DNA from: JALZKA01 sp963753385
GTDB taxonomy: Bacteria > Actinomycetota > Thermoleophilia > Solirubrobacterales > 70-9
Assembly: GCA_963753385.1 (NCBI GenBank)
Contig: CAVWCC010000004.1
Span: forward strand, 186,001-250,000
DNA: 64,000 bases
Reading direction: 5' to 3'
Positions 25,368 through 33,554 of the stretch are shown here, piece by piece. The first letter of the stretch is position 1. The number at the start of each line of letters is the position of its first letter. The notes under the pieces were generated by a model that had not been told where the DNA came from, did no database searches, and was given only the letters and a program-made list of their open reading frames with translations. A program made the position numbers and the translations under genes.

Positions 25368-26531
25368 TCAGGTCACGCCGACCGCCGCGGGAGCACCGGC
25401 GCCGTCGACGGCGGCGGTCTTGTCGCGCTTGTTCGCCTGGGCGCGGAAGTGCGGAATGATGTACTGGCCGTACAGGCGGAGCTGCTCGACGTTGAGGTGG
25501 TGGGGGATCGCCGTGTTGTTCATCAACGTGAACGTCTCGAAACCCTCGTCGACCCAGTTCTGGATCTTGGCAATGCAGACGTCGGGGTCGCCGATGGCCA
25601 CGCTGCGGTGGGTGAGCATGTCCTGGCGGCTCGCGTCGCGTGGCTGCTTGGTGAGGTCCATGGCCTTCTGGAGGTACTCGAAGGACTTGTGGTCGCCCTT
25701 GCCCAGGGTGCCGATGACGTCGGTGACCTCCTGCATGAACCAGCGCGTCCATTCCACGCCGACGTCGATGGCCTCCGCGCTGGTCCCGCACAGCCCGATG
25801 AAGCCGGTCATGAAGTCCTCGACGCGGTTGACCGCCTCGGGCAGCACGACGTCGTCGGGTCCGGGCGGCGCCTCACCGCGCACCGCCGCCCAGTAGGCGT
25901 CGCGGGCCGCGAGACGGCCCTCCTGCGAGAAAGTCCAGCACGCCGCGCCGTAGCCGGCGCGCCCGGGGATCTGCACGCTCTCGGGGCTGCCTCCGGCGTA
26001 GTAGATCGGCGGATGGGGGAGCTGAACGGGCTTGGGATAGACCTGGCGCTCGGGCATCGAGAACAGCTGGCCCTCGTAGGACACCGGGTCGTCGCCCCAC
26101 GCACGGAAGACGACCTCCATCGACTCCTTCATCTGCTCACGCGAGGACGCGGTGTCGATGCCGAACCCGTCAAGCTCGATCGCCGTCGTCGAGCGCCCGA
26201 TCCCCAGCACCAAGCGGCCCTCCGACAGCACGTCCAGCGCCGCCGCCGCCTCCGCCACCCGGATCGGGTTGTTGTAGCGATGCGGCAGCAACCGCACGCC
26301 ATGCATGAGCTTGATGCTCTTCGTTCGCGCCGCAACCGCGGACAGGTACACCTCCGGCGCGGAGCAGTGCGAGTAGCTCTCGAGGAAGTGATGCTCCGGA
26401 CACGCCACCGCGTCAAAGCCGGCCTCCTCGGCCAAACAGGCGAGCTCGACCATCGAATGCAGCGCCTCCTGCTCGGCCTTGCGGCTGTACGGCGGCCGGA
26501 CCTGCCAGTGGAAATTGGCGATGAACTTCAT
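25368..26531 (-). CDS. LLM-class flavin-dependent monooxygenase
   Basis: A 387-residue bacterial-luciferase-like TIM-barrel protein using reduced FMN or F420. Diagnostic stretches: KFIANFHWQVRPPYSRKAEQ, FDAVACPEHHFLESYSHC (flavin-site His), LDVLSEGRLVLGIGRSTTA, and the substrate-cap region PHPPIYYAGGSPESVQIPG. The length is normal. It is the first gene of a two-gene unit with the SDR and is divergent from the zinc alcohol dehydrogenase at 26673. The 141-base gap between them holds a weak operator-like site. It is one of three LLM enzymes in the window; their oxygenation targets are unknown. Confidence 0.88.
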   Translation of the reverse strand: MKFIANFHWQVRPPYSRKAEQEALHSMVELACLAEEAGFDAVACPEHHFLESYSHCSAPEVYLSAVAARTKSIKLMHGVRLLPHRYNNPIRVAEAAAALDVLSEGRLVLGIGRSTTAIELDGFGIDTASSREQMKESMEVVFRAWGDDPVSYEGQLFSMPERQVYPKPVQLPHPPIYYAGGSPESVQIPGRAGYGAACWTFSQEGRLAARDAYWAAVRGEAPPGPDDVVLPEAVNRVEDFMTGFIGLCGTSAEAIDVGVEWTRWFMQEVTDVIGTLGKGDHKSFEYLQKAMDLTKQPRDASRQDMLTHRSVAIGDPDVCIAKIQNWVDEGFETFTLMNNTAIPHHLNVEQLRLYGQYIIPHFRAQANKRDKTAAVDGAGAPAAVGVT

Positions 26532-26601
26532 GGCTTCCCTTCTTCTCGCCGGGCGTGATCCGGCCGAAGTCTCCCACGTTCTGGGCGGTAGGTCAAATGA
26601 C

Positions 26602-26616
26602 TAGGCTATTTGTCTT
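26602..26616. promoter_or_regulatory. Weak copy of the TAGAC-N5-GTCTA operator in a divergent promoter
   Basis: TAGGC-TATTT-GTCTT matches the consensus at 8 of 10 arm positions. It lies midway between the LLM monooxygenase (minus) and the alcohol dehydrogenase (plus). A TATACT -10-like box for the plus strand lies at about 26635-26640. Confidence 0.32.
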
Positions 26617-26672
26617 GTCTCTGAACGCTGCGAGTATACTGACGTGATGCCGCCTCGCCGGCAGAAGCGGAG

Positions 26673-27708
26673 ATGAGGGCGACGTGCGTCCCGGATCCCG
26701 GGACGGTGCGAGTCGTCGAGGCTCCCGATCCGGAGGTGATCGAGCCGACCGATGCGGTCGTGCGGGTCACCGCTGCGGGGATCTGCGGTTCCGATCTGCG
26801 CATCCTCGACCTCCCTGCCGAGTCCTTGACGCCAGGACTCGTGGTCGGACACGAGTTCGTCGGTGTGGTCGAGGAAGTCGGGACGGCGGTCAGCAACGTC
26901 GTTGCCGGCCAGCGCTACCTGGCCGCGATGTACGTCGCCTGCGGGCGCTGCCCGGCGTGCCAGCGCGGCGAGCACCCGAGCTGCTCGCGCTTCGCCATGT
27001 TCGGGCGCGCCGGCGCCGGGCGGAGTGCTCCACGGAGGGCAGGCCGAGTACGTGCGCGTTCCGGTTGCCGACATGACGCTGGCGCCCGTTCCCGACGGCG
27101 TATCCGACGACCAGATCCTGCCGATCGGTGACATCCTCGCGACCGCGTACGACGGCGTTCGCGGCGCCGGGCCGATCGCGGGCACCGACGTAGTGGTCGT
27201 GGGCGCCGGCCCGGTCGGCCAACTGGTCATCGAGTGCGCGCTGCTGTTTGGCGCGGCTCGGGTGTTCGCAATCGATCCTTCGCCCACCCGCCTGCAAGCT
27301 GCCGAGCGGATCGGCGCCATACCGATCGACGGTGAGGACGCGGCCGCCATCATCCTCGAGCACACCGACGGCCGCGGCGGGAACGTCGTCATCGAGGCGG
27401 CAGGCGTGCCGGCCGCGATCGAGACCTCCTTCTCCGTCTGCCGAGCCGGCGCCCACCTCGCTCTGCTGGGCGTCCACGGCGACTCCGCGTTTCCGATCTC
27501 GGTGCGCGAGAGCTTGGTACGCCGGCTGACGATCCGCGGTGTCATCGGGAATCCCTATCGCCACCGCGACGAGCTCATCCGGCTCGTCGAAGCCGGCCGG
27601 CTCCACCCCGACCGCGTCATCAGCCATCGCATGCCGCTGACCGATGCACCCAGCGCCTACCGCGAGTTCGCGGACAAACGCGCCAACAAGGTGGTGCTGG
27701 TCCCATGA
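26673..27708 (+). CDS. Zinc-dependent alcohol dehydrogenase (MDR family), 1-base frameshift
   Basis: Medium-chain NAD(P)-dependent alcohol dehydrogenase. The N-half has the catalytic-zinc Cys (AAGICGSDLRILD), GHEFVGVVEEVG, and the four structural-zinc cysteines CGRCPACQRGEHPSC. The second half, one frame over from about 27018, reads GVLHGGQAEYVRVP, then the Rossmann loop VVVVGAGPVGQLVI, and finishes in a TGA that overlaps the aldehyde dehydrogenase ATG (ATGA). Removing one base in the GGGC run near 27018-27022 gives a normal protein of about 344 residues. With the next gene it forms an alcohol-to-acid oxidation pair. Confidence 0.85.
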
Positions 27709-29189
27709 GCGTTCATGCGCCGAGCGACCTCAGCGCTCTCGCCCTCCCCGAGGACGCTCTCTTCATCAACGGGGCGTGGGCCCCCAGCGGCGACGGCCGG
27801 ACCGCGGACGTCCAGTCGCCGGCCACCGGCGAAGCGATCGGCCGCGTCACGCTCGCGGGCGTCAAGGACATCCAGAACGCCGTCGACCATGCGCGCCGCG
27901 CCTTCGACGACGGCGACTGGGCGCATCGGCCAGTTGCGCAGCGCGCCGATGTCCTTCGCCGCCTGGCCGACGCGCTGGACGAGCACGCCGAGGCGTTTCG
28001 GTGGCTCCACGCGCTCGAGGGAGGCACACCGATCTCGAGCTCGGTCGCCAACCAGGCGCCGGGGTCGGCGACGACGCTCCGCTACTACGCCGATCTCGCC
28101 ACGACGTTCCCGTGGGTGGAGGAGCGCGCCGGAGCCACCGCCATCGCCGAGGTGCGGCACACCCCCGTCGGCGTCGTCGCCGCGATCGTGCCGTGGAACG
28201 CGCCGCTGTCGCTGACCATGAACAAGCTCGCGCCGGCCCTCCTGGCGGGCTGCACGGTCATCGTCAAGCCCGCCGAGGAGACCCCGCTCCACGCGCTCCT
28301 CCTAGCCCGCCTGATCGAGCAGCTCGAGCTGCCGGCCGGAGTCGTCAGCATCCTCCCCGCGGAACGGGACGTGAGCCAGGCCCTGGTCGAGGCGCCCCAA
28401 GTCGACAAGGTCACGTTCACCGGTGGCACCCTCGCGGGGCGCAAGATCGCCGAGCTCTGCGCCACCCAGCTCAAGCGCTGCAGCCTCGAGCTGGGCGGCA
28501 AGTCCGCCGCGGTCATCCTCCCCGACGCCGACCTGCCGGCGACCGTCGCGCGCGTGGCGCCGTTGACGATGATCAACAACGGCCAGATCTGCATCAACCA
28601 GACCCGCGTCCTGGCCCCGAAAGAGCGCTGCGACGAAGTCCTAGCGCTGCTCTCGGACCGAATCACGAGGTTCAAGGTGGGAGATCCGCTCGACCCGACG
28701 ACGGAGATCGGCCCGCTGATCAGCGCCGCGCAGCGCCAGCGCGTCCAGGCGGCGGTCGAGTACGCGCAGAGCGAGGGTGCGCGCGTCGTCACCGGTGGCA
28801 CCACACCGGCGCACCTCACCCGTGGCTGGTACTTCGAGCCCACCGTGCTCTCCACGGCAGACCCCCAGTCCGCCGCCGCACAGCAGGAGATCTTCGGCCC
28901 CGTCGTTACGGTCATCCCCTACGACGACGAAGACGACGCGGTGCGAATCGCCAACAACACGCCCTACGGACTCTCGGGAACCGTCTGGGGCCGCGACCTC
29001 GACCGCGCACACGCGGTCGCCACGCGAATCCGTACCGGCAACATCGGGCTCGGGACCCTCTCGCTCGACGTCGTGGCCCCCTTCGGGGGCTTCAAGCAGT
29101 CCGGGCTCGGCCGGGAGAAGGGCCCGGAGGGGCTCGCCGCCTACACCGAGCTGCAGACGGTCATGCGTCCACCCGCAGCCGGCGCCTGA
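27705..29189 (+). CDS. Aldehyde dehydrogenase (NAD(P)+)
   Basis: A 494-residue ALDH superfamily enzyme converting an aldehyde to its acid. It has the oxyanion Asn in IVPWNAPLSLTMNKLAP, the general base in CSLELGGKSAAV (Glu262), the nucleophile in NNGQICINQTRV (Cys296) and the C-terminal PFGGFKQSGLGREKG. The cofactor loop reads TFTGGTLAGRK, with Gly where most family members have Ser. It is coupled by ATGA overlap to the alcohol dehydrogenase. Its stop is 4 bases from the end of the convergent crotonase operon, leaving no space for a classical terminator. Confidence 0.93.
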   Translation: MSVHAPSDLSALALPEDALFINGAWAPSGDGRTADVQSPATGEAIGRVTLAGVKDIQNAVDHARRAFDDGDWAHRPVAQRADVLRRLADALDEHAEAFRWLHALEGGTPISSSVANQAPGSATTLRYYADLATTFPWVEERAGATAIAEVRHTPVGVVAAIVPWNAPLSLTMNKLAPALLAGCTVIVKPAEETPLHALLLARLIEQLELPAGVVSILPAERDVSQALVEAPQVDKVTFTGGTLAGRKIAELCATQLKRCSLELGGKSAAVILPDADLPATVARVAPLTMINNGQICINQTRVLAPKERCDEVLALLSDRITRFKVGDPLDPTTEIGPLISAAQRQRVQAAVEYAQSEGARVVTGGTTPAHLTRGWYFEPTVLSTADPQSAAAQQEIFGPVVTVIPYDDEDDAVRIANNTPYGLSGTVWGRDLDRAHAVATRIRTGNIGLGTLSLDVVAPFGGFKQSGLGREKGPEGLAAYTELQTVMRPPAAGA

Positions 29190-29193
29190 GTTC

Positions 29194-29976
29194 CTAGCGA
29201 CCCTGCCAGACCGGCGGGCGCTTGGCCAGGAACGCCTGCGGGCCCTCCTTGAAGTCCTCCGTCGTGCGCAGGTGCTGGAGGGCCTCGTCGTCCTCGCGGA
29301 TCAGGGTGTCGATGTCGTGATCGAGTCCGAGTCCGGCGAGCGTCCGGGCCTTGCTCGTCCGCACGCTGAGCGGCGCGCACTGCAGGATGTCGTCGGCCCA
29401 CCGGCGCGCCTCGGGCATCACCTGCGGCGCTGGAACCACGGTGTTGACGAGCCCCAGGCGATGCGCCTCGTCCGCGTCGATCAGGCGCCCGGAGAGAATC
29501 AGTCCCATCGCCTGCTTGAGCGGGACCTGGCGAGCCAGGCGGTGGATGCCCCCGGCGCCGGCCAGGACGCCGACCTTCGGCTCCGGAAGGCCGAACCGCG
29601 CCTCCTCGGACGCCACGATGACATCGGTGGCCAGCGCCAGCTCGAGACCCCCGCCGACCGCGACGCCGTTCACCGCCGCGATGATCGGCTTGTCGGTGAA
29701 GTAGTCGCGCGTGATGCCGCCGAACGGCGGCCGCTCGTCGATCGGAACGCCCTGGCCGGACGCGGTGCCGCGCAGATCTGCGCCAGCGCAGAACGCGCGC
29801 TCGCCAGCGCCCGTCACGATCGCTACCCACAGCTCGTCGTCGTCGCGGAAGCGCGCAAACGCGTGCTGCATCTCCATGTTGGCGACGAGATCCAACGCAT
29901 TGCGAACCTCCGGCCGATCGATCGTGATCGTGGCGACGCGGCCGTCCACGTCGAAGCGGATGTTTTCGTAGTCCAC
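29194..29976 (-). CDS. Enoyl-CoA hydratase/isomerase (crotonase family)
   Basis: A 260-residue crotonase-fold enzyme acting on acyl-CoA. The two oxyanion-hole segments are AFCAGADLRG and AAVNGVAVGGGLELALATD. The catalytic Glu positions are partly visible in FGLPEPKVGVLAGAGGIHRL (one Glu, then Gly-Ala where hydratases usually keep a second Glu), so it may be a hydratase variant, isomerase or hydrolase. The GTG at 29976 lies one base past the DUF35 gene's stop. It is the last of nine minus-strand genes running from 38352. Confidence 0.88.
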   Translation of the reverse strand: MDYENIRFDVDGRVATITIDRPEVRNALDLVANMEMQHAFARFRDDDELWVAIVTGAGERAFCAGADLRGTASGQGVPIDERPPFGGITRDYFTDKPIIAAVNGVAVGGGLELALATDVIVASEEARFGLPEPKVGVLAGAGGIHRLARQVPLKQAMGLILSGRLIDADEAHRLGLVNTVVPAPQVMPEARRWADDILQCAPLSVRTSKARTLAGLGLDHDIDTLIREDDEALQHLRTTEDFKEGPQAFLAKRPPVWQGR

Positions 29977-29977
29977 G

Positions 29978-30403
29978 TCAACCCTCAGCTCTGAAATAGG
30001 GAAGCGACAGCCCGTCGACGTCGCGGAACGTCACGGTCACGGGGAGATCGATGACGAGCCGGTCGTTGTCGTCGACGAGCGATGAGACCATACGCACCCC
30101 TTCGTCTAGCTCGACCGTGATGACGTTGTAGGGCACCGCCTCGGCGAAGGCCGGATGGGCGACTTGGTGCACGACCACGAAGCTGTGGATGCGCCCGGAC
30201 CCCGACGCAGCGGTCCACACGGGGTCGGCGGCGAAGCACTCCACGCAGCGCGGGTGAAAGGGCCACATGAACGCCCCACACCGGACACATCGCTGCAGCA
30301 ACAGGACCCCGCGCGCTGCCCCCTCGAAGAACGGCGCCGTCGCCTCGTCGGGCGTCGGCACCGGCACCTGTTGCGCCGCGGACTGGCCGGCGTGCGTGGT
30401 CAC
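29978..30403 (-). CDS. DUF35/OB-fold zinc-ribbon protein, partner of thiolase-like enzyme
   Basis: A 141-residue DUF35 protein: an N-terminal helix (DEATAPFFEGAARGVLLLQ), a four-Cys rubredoxin-like zinc ribbon (CVRCGAFMWP and CVECFAADP), then an OB-fold (GRIHSFVVVHQVAHPAF). In steroid degraders such proteins form complexes with thiolase-like Ltp2 aldolases and channel acyl-CoA thioesters (ChsH2 DUF35 domain). Its GTG at 30403 overlaps the thiolase-like gene's stop (GTGA), consistent with obligate complex formation. The same role here is inferred from the pairing. Confidence 0.85.
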   Translation of the reverse strand: MTTHAGQSAAQQVPVPTPDEATAPFFEGAARGVLLLQRCVRCGAFMWPFHPRCVECFAADPVWTAASGSGRIHSFVVVHQVAHPAFAEAVPYNVITVELDEGVRMVSSLVDDNDRLVIDLPVTVTFRDVDGLSLPYFRAEG

Positions 30404-31569
30404 GCCGCTGCTCGGTGCGGTGACAGCACGGCCGTCGCGTGGTAGTTCAGGATCCCACCGTTGCCGCTGACGAGCACGACGTCGTTCGGTGTCACCTGGC
30501 GCTCTCCGCCGTGCCCGCGTGTCTGGATCACCGCTTCGGCCAACGGCGTCATCCCCCACATGTAGTACGCCGAGAGCTGCCCACCACCGGTGTTCGTCGG
30601 GAGATCGCCGCCCGGTCCTAGCCGTCCGCCCTCCACGAACGGACCGCCCTCCCCCTTCGCGCAGAACCCGTAGTCCTCGAGCGTGACGAGCACCGTGTAC
30701 GTGTAGCAGTCGTAGAGCTCGAGGACGTCGACGTCCTCGATCGTGACGCCCGCGCGTGCAAGCGCCTCGGGACCTGCCTGCGCCGCGCCCGTGACCACGC
30801 CGGGGTCACGCCCGGAGCGGCGGTTGTCGCCAGGCGCGGCCTGGGCGGTCGCCAGCACGTGGACCGGTGGCTGGCGCAGATGCCCGGCGTGATCGGCGCT
30901 CGTCACGATCAACGCCACCGCTCCGTTCGACACCAGGCAGCAGTCGAACAGGCGCAGCGGCTCGACGATCCAACGCGAGCTCTGATGGTCCTCGAGCGTC
31001 ATCGGCTCGCGCATCTGAGCGGCCGGGTTCATGCCGGCCCACGCTCGCTGCGCCACGGCGATCCCCCCCAGTTGTCGACTCGTCGTGCCGTACAGATGCA
31101 TGTGGCGACGAGCAGCCGCGGCGTAGCCCGGATTGGCGCCAAACTCGCCGTACGCCGTGCGCAGCGCTTCCATCGGCCCGGTCCGGCGGTTGCCACCGTA
31201 GGCTGCTCCGGCGCTCCCCTTGGGCTTCAGCGGGGCGTCCGCGAAGACCAATGCCACCGTCCGCGCCATCCCGGCGGCGATCGCGAGGCCCGCGTACTGC
31301 AGCATGCAGATGGCGGTCGTACCGGCCGCGCTCATCGCGTTGACGAGGCGAAGATCCTCGAGTCCCAGGGCCATTTGCAGCCGGTAGTTCATCTCCGGCG
31401 ACATGTTCGCGTTGACCAGGAGGCCGTCTAGGTCTCGTTTGTCCAGGCCGGCGTCATCAAGAGCCAGCGCGACCGCCTCGGCCGCGAAGTCGGTCGCCGA
31501 GCGCCCGTAAATCTTCCCCATCGACGTCAGCCCGAGACCGACGATCGCAGCACCGCGCGCCGTACTCAT
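30400..31569 (-). CDS. SCP-x/Ltp2-like thiolase-fold protein lacking the nucleophilic Cys
   Basis: A 389-residue thiolase-superfamily protein. It aligns with sterol-carrier-type thiolases (AAIVGLGLTSMGKIYGRS, VSGNGGILNYHATAVL). At the usual VNxxC nucleophile position it reads VNAMSAAGTTAI, with Ser80 instead of Cys. The HEAF and GHP blocks of true thiolases are replaced by LELYDCYTYTVL and NTGGGQLSAYYMWG. In Ltp2-type retro-aldolases the Cys is dispensable and tyrosines do the chemistry, so a C-C lyase on a CoA thioester is more likely than thiolysis. The ATG at 31569 lies just after the epimerase stop. Confidence 0.85.
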   Translation of the reverse strand: MSTARGAAIVGLGLTSMGKIYGRSATDFAAEAVALALDDAGLDKRDLDGLLVNANMSPEMNYRLQMALGLEDLRLVNAMSAAGTTAICMLQYAGLAIAAGMARTVALVFADAPLKPKGSAGAAYGGNRRTGPMEALRTAYGEFGANPGYAAAARRHMHLYGTTSRQLGGIAVAQRAWAGMNPAAQMREPMTLEDHQSSRWIVEPLRLFDCCLVSNGAVALIVTSADHAGHLRQPPVHVLATAQAAPGDNRRSGRDPGVVTGAAQAGPEALARAGVTIEDVDVLELYDCYTYTVLVTLEDYGFCAKGEGGPFVEGGRLGPGGDLPTNTGGGQLSAYYMWGMTPLAEAVIQTRGHGGERQVTPNDVVLVSGNGGILNYHATAVLSPHRAAA

Positions 31570-31572
31570 CGT

Positions 31573-32577
31573 CTAAGCGGCCGCGGCGGCGTGGCTGCTT
31601 CTCAGCCAGTCGATCAGCAGGCTCATACCCTCACGCAGATCCACCCGCGGCTCCCAGCCCAGCAGCCGCCGTGCCTTCTCCATCGTGTATCCGGTCTCTC
31701 CCGGCGGCGCGTAGGTGAGGCGCGTCGAGTCCCGGCTGCGGATCTCGAGGTCCGGGCGGCCACAGAGCTCGAGCATGATGTCAATCGCCTCGCGCACCGA
31801 GGAACTCGTCCCCGTGGCGATGGTGAACGCCTCACCGCTGACGGGCGCCTCGAGCGCAGCGACGTTCGCTCGAGCGACGTCGCCCACGTAGACGTAATCG
31901 TGGCGGTCGCTGCCGTCCCCCAGGACCTCCGGAGGCTCGCCCGCGGTGATGCGCTCGAACGCCGAAAGGAAGATCGACGTGTTCGCCCCGCGTGTGTGGA
32001 GCTGCGGCCCGTACACCGACGAGTAGCGCAGCGCAACGCAGCCCATGCCGTGCCGCTCGCTGAAGAGCGCACACAACTGCTCGCCCACGAGCTTCGAGAG
32101 CGTGTACAGCGCCGTTGCCGGCTGCAAGCCGCTCCCGTCGTACGGCGTCTGCTCGTCGAGGGTGCCGCTGGAGGACCCATAGACGCCGACCGTCGAGGAC
32201 AGGATGACCTTACGCACCTCCATCGCCCGCGCGGCCTCCAGCACGTTGAACGTCCCGCTGATGTTCACGTCGAGGCCGAGGCTCGGCCGGGGAGCCAGAC
32301 GAGACGTGAGCAGCGCCGCCGCGTGGCAGACTCCGTCAAGACCGGCGAACGCCGGAAGCAACTCCTCCAACCGGACGACGTCGGCGTGGAGGACGCTCAC
32401 TTCTTCGCGCTCCACGAGCTCGCCGAGCGCCTCCTCGGCGGCAAGCGAGAAGTTGTCCACGATCCTCACCTCCGCGGCGCCGTGGTCCAGGAGCCTCTTG
32501 ACGATGTGCGACCCGATCATGCTCGCGCCCCCGACGACCGCGAAACGCCCGCCGGAAATCTCCACTGCGATGCTCAT
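31573..32577 (-). CDS. NAD-dependent epimerase/dehydratase (extended SDR)
   Basis: A 334-residue extended SDR of the NDP-sugar epimerase type. The NAD loop is FAVVGGASMIGSHIVKRLL, an unusual GGASMIG in place of GGxGxxG. The catalytic set is LSSTVGVYGSS and ALYTLSKLVGEQL, giving Tyr and Lys in YTLSK. RYSSVYGPQLHTRG follows as in GalE-like enzymes. It overlaps the DapA-like gene's stop (ATGA). In a catabolic operon with CoA enzymes it may act as a hydroxyacyl dehydrogenase rather than on sugars; both remain open. Confidence 0.85.
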   Translation of the reverse strand: MSIAVEISGGRFAVVGGASMIGSHIVKRLLDHGAAEVRIVDNFSLAAEEALGELVEREEVSVLHADVVRLEELLPAFAGLDGVCHAAALLTSRLAPRPSLGLDVNISGTFNVLEAARAMEVRKVILSSTVGVYGSSSGTLDEQTPYDGSGLQPATALYTLSKLVGEQLCALFSERHGMGCVALRYSSVYGPQLHTRGANTSIFLSAFERITAGEPPEVLGDGSDRHDYVYVGDVARANVAALEAPVSGEAFTIATGTSSSVREAIDIMLELCGRPDLEIRSRDSTRLTYAPPGETGYTMEKARRLLGWEPRVDLREGMSLLIDWLRSSHAAAAA

Positions 32578-33554
32578 TCCACCGCCTCGATTGGCTCCAG
32601 GAGACCCACGTCTCCCAGCAGCTCGCGCGCGAACTCATGATCGCCCGGCGCCACCGAAGGTGTGGGCGGTCGTACCGGGCCCCCGCTCCAGCCCAGGAGC
32701 TCGGTCATCAGCTTGACCAAGGCGATGGGGTGCGCCCCGGCGGCGAAGCTGCGCATCTGCACCTTGGCGATGATCGCCCGCAGCGACGCAAGCCGCGCAT
32801 AGGCCTCTTCGAACTTGCCTTGTCGGCCGAGCTCGTAGCACTCGGCGACCGTCGGCTTGCTCGGCGTCTGCATGTACAGCGCACGCGACGAGCCCATGAG
32901 GAAGGCCGGCTCCAGCTCTCCGACCAGCGCGCGTCCCGCAAGCCAGTATTCCTCGAACGGCGTGCTGATGGCCAGCTCGCTCCCGAGCTCGTCGAGGAGG
33001 GCCAGGTGGGTGGTGAGGCTGAAAGACGCCTCCTTGGCGGCGCAGATGTTGGGAAGCCGCGCAAGCCGTGCGAGCAGCGCGGGAGTGATGTAGAAGCCGA
33101 GCTCGTGGAGCGTCGAGCTGTAGACGCAGATCGGCGTGCGAGCGGTCCTGGCGACCTCCTCGTAGAAGGCGAAGACACCGTCGTCGTCACGGTCTCCGAA
33201 GATCGGGGGCCACACCATGACCATGTCAATTCCGGCCGCCTCGGCGTGCTCGAGCAGCTCGAGGGTGTAGGCAAGGCCCGTCGACGAGACCCCGGCGACG
33301 ACCGGCGCCCGGCCGTCCACGGTATCGACGACGACATCCACGACGCGCTTTCGCTCCGGCAGGCTCAGCGTCCAGAACTCCTGGTACACCGAGCCCACGT
33401 AGACGCCACACGAGCCGGGCAGGGCCAGCGCGAGCTCGACGTTGCCGGCCAATCCGTCGACGTCCAGCTCGAGGTCGTCGGTGAACGGAGTCGTGAGCGG
33501 GATCAGATGCCCCTGCATCCGATCGATGACCGCCCTCGCCCCGTCGTCGATCAT
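32574..33554 (-). CDS. DapA-family lyase/aldolase (dihydrodipicolinate synthase-like)
   Basis: A 326-residue TIM-barrel Schiff-base enzyme. It starts with MQGHLIPLTTPFTDDLELDV, carries the catalytic Lys in NICAAKEASFSL and the proton-relay Tyr in ICVYSSTLHELG. The canonical GTTGE loop reads VGSVYQEFWTLS, so the natural substrate is unlikely to be aspartate semialdehyde. More likely it is a pyruvate-type or hydratase-aldolase lyase. ATG 33554 overlaps the hyuB stop. Its place between HyuB and the epimerase suggests cleavage of a substrate prepared by the HyuAB pair, which is inference. Confidence 0.85.
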   Translation of the reverse strand: MIDDGARAVIDRMQGHLIPLTTPFTDDLELDVDGLAGNVELALALPGSCGVYVGSVYQEFWTLSLPERKRVVDVVVDTVDGRAPVVAGVSSTGLAYTLELLEHAEAAGIDMVMVWPPIFGDRDDDGVFAFYEEVARTARTPICVYSSTLHELGFYITPALLARLARLPNICAAKEASFSLTTHLALLDELGSELAISTPFEEYWLAGRALVGELEPAFLMGSSRALYMQTPSKPTVAECYELGRQGKFEEAYARLASLRAIIAKVQMRSFAAGAHPIALVKLMTELLGWSGGPVRPPTPSVAPGDHEFARELLGDVGLLEPIEAVE

